A DNA stretch of 64,000 nt from the NCBI GenBank assembly GCA_031761405.1, contig JASEVX010000005.1, forward strand, positions 6,841,724-6,905,723. The letters are read 5' to 3'. The notes beneath the pieces were generated by a model. That model worked only from the letters and a program-made list of their open reading frames with translations. It did no database searches and was not told the DNA's origin. The translations under genes and the position numbers were made by a program. The stretch is from Serripes groenlandicus. Lineage: Eukaryota; Mollusca; Bivalvia; Cardiida; Cardiidae. Within the stretch, counting starts at the first letter, position 1. Each line of letters begins with the position of its first letter. This document shows, piece by piece, positions 36,201 to 39,200 of the stretch.

Positions 36201-39200
36201 AGCAGAAATTGCTTGTTTTGCAAAAATTCTTCTTTTGTCACAATGATTTCAAAAATTGTCTGCTGCAGAGGCGTTGGAAAGCGTCTTTATGTGGGATTCC
36301 AGGGAAAGGGTTAAATTTGGCCCAGTGACATAGGTTTTGTCCTGACATATAATGGTAAACCACATTTGAACTAAGCCTATATAATATCAAGACGAACATT
36401 CTGACTAAGATTCAGCATGCTCAAATCAAAAATGAAGCTTCCAGTGTTGCCACAAGATTTTACTACGAAATAGACCTAGTTACCTAATTTTTATTACCCA
36501 ACATGGCCCAATGTTTTACTAGACCTACATATTAGACAACAACAGTTTAAGCGTTGATAACACTGAGATTTAAATAACACAAAACCAATCTTCCATTGAG
36601 CAATATTTAAGAATTGTGGAATTCTCAGGTCAGAATTTATAGAGAAAAGGTTGACTTATCAAACAATATACAGATATAAATTTGGTTTTTAATTAAAAAG
36701 CCTTTGCATGGAGACACTAGGAGTTCACTTCTCCATATCTTCTTATAACCAACTATAACCACGTAGGTCAAAAAGTGACAAGAGTGAAGATGCAATCCCT
36801 AAGTGTCAACCAGCATCAAAAGCAGATAACACAAAAACTAATGGTATGAGAGACCATCTTTACATAATGGTCCTATTTCGCTCACCTGAGATCTATTGTT
36901 GTATTTCATTAAGTAGGAAAATATGTGGTTTTAAGATGTTTGTAATTGAGCTCTGGTGGCCATCTTGTGCAGTGGAGAGGAACTGTTTGAAAATATTTGG
37001 TTGACATCCATTAATGGACCATTTGTTTGAATTTATTTTGAAATTGGACCAGTGGATAAAGAGATGTTCTTAATTAACCCTTTCCCACATACAACAAATA
37101 TGCAGCAGAAGACTTTAAAAACATAGTGGCTTAAACCTTAAAAATCAATATAAGTTATAACAGATAGCTTTATTGTTAAATAATGTTGAAAACATTGTGG
37201 CCAAATGAGAAATTGCGCATCATGAACTATTTTCCCCTTGGGCCACAAAGTATTCAAAAGTCGTCTGCTGTAATTGCGTCAAAATGCATCTGCGAGTGGG
37301 AAAGGATGAAAAAACAAGAGGGCCAAGATTGCCCTAAATCGATCACCTGAACATTTTTTAAGTGTTTACCTAAAACGAGTCTGTGTAAAACAAGTGATCC
37401 CCAGGGTGGGGCCATTTTTAACACCAGGGCTATAATTTGACCAATCTTGGTAGAGATCCACTAGATGAAGTTTTTTCAAATATCAACGTTTAGACAAAAA
37501 AAGTTTTTCCCTATACAAGTACTGTAATATTATGTAAAACAAGTGACCCGGGATGGGGCCATTTTTTACCCTAGGGCTATAATTTGAACAATCTTAATAG
37601 AGGTCCACTAGATGAAGCTACATACCAAATATCAAAAGCCTTTGTAGAGGTCCACTAGATAAAGTGACATACCAAATATCAAAGGCATTGGCCTTCTACT
37701 TTTAGACAAGAAGATTTTTTAAAAAAAAATCCCTATAGATACGAGTCTATGTAAAACAAGTGACCCCCGAGGAGGGACCATTTTTGACCCCAGGGCTATA
37801 ATATGAACAATCTTGGTAGAGGTCCACTAGGTGATGCTACCTACCAAATATCAAAGGCTAGAAGATTTTTTAAGTTTTGGTTAATTTCCCCTTTTTTGTT
37901 GGAATATAAATCTTTGAACAATTTTGAAAGAGGGCCACCAAAGGAACATTCCTGTGAAGTTTGATTGAAATTGGTCCTTTGGTTAAGGAGTAGATGATGC
38001 TTAAAGCTAAAAGTTAACGACAGGTGACGGACGACAGACAGAAGTGATCAGAATGGCTCACCTTGAGATATTTGAGATATTTAGCTCTGGTGGTCATCTT
38101 ATACAGCAGAGTGGATTGGTTTGAACAATTTTTGTAGAGGTTACGTAAGCTAAGGAACATTCTTTTGAGAATATTTTAAAATCAGATCAGCAGTATCAGA
38201 GGAGAACTTTTGAACAGACGCTGGCAGAAGTGATCACAATAACTTGCCCAGGTAAGCTTAAAAGTTACTCTTATCATTTTGGAGCTTTGTTACAACCCGG
38301 ACCATGATGTGAGTTTGCTGAAAAAATACGTAGCAACTTAAATCTAGACTGTACTGGCAACAAAACTATTCACCTTTCCCTCAAACAGGTGCTTTCTGAT
38401 GCCCCTTCAGCAGATGACTTTTAAAATATTGTTGCAAAATTTCTGATTTTGACAAAATGTTTTAAACTCTTTTCAATAATTAAAACTGTCATTTATAGAC
38501 ATTTTCAATATTTCTACCACGATGATATCAAAGTCGTCAGCTGCAGAATTGTTGTATCAGGGAAAGGTTTACCTTGCAATTTCTGAAAATCCACAGGATG
38601 CTGTAGCATGGAGAGGGGTCCAGCCCTCATTGTCACAAACATCAACATCCGCTTTGTGCTGGACTAGGAACTCCACCATATCCAAATTGTCGTCTATACA
38701 TGCCTGAAAAACATTACCAACCATTTTAAAACTCTGACCAATCAACACAATGTCTAGCTGATGGATTTGAATTGGAACTTTAAATGTTTATATCATAAAG
38801 AGAAAACTCTCTTTTCCTCACAATATTTCAATGTTGCTTAACTTATGCTTATTATTGTTGGCAAATCTATATATTTGGGGATCCTGCATTCCCCAAGATA
38901 CTTTTTTAATTTCGTTTTGCTTTAATTTGTATGCACAGTGTACTTATTACGGATACTTTTTGTTCCATTCGGATCTTGTTTGATTCAATGTCCATTATTT
39001 ACGCATCACAAATATCAAACACTCAACACAAATATCAAACACTCATCACAAATATCAAAGACTCATCACAAATATCAAACACTCAACACAACGGCATGGA
39101 TGGTTGGTCATCTCTGTCAGGCAGAAGAATATATTATTCAAGACAGAATATGTACAGATAATGTCTGATATTTAATACCTTGAAGCTTTTGTGCTATTAA

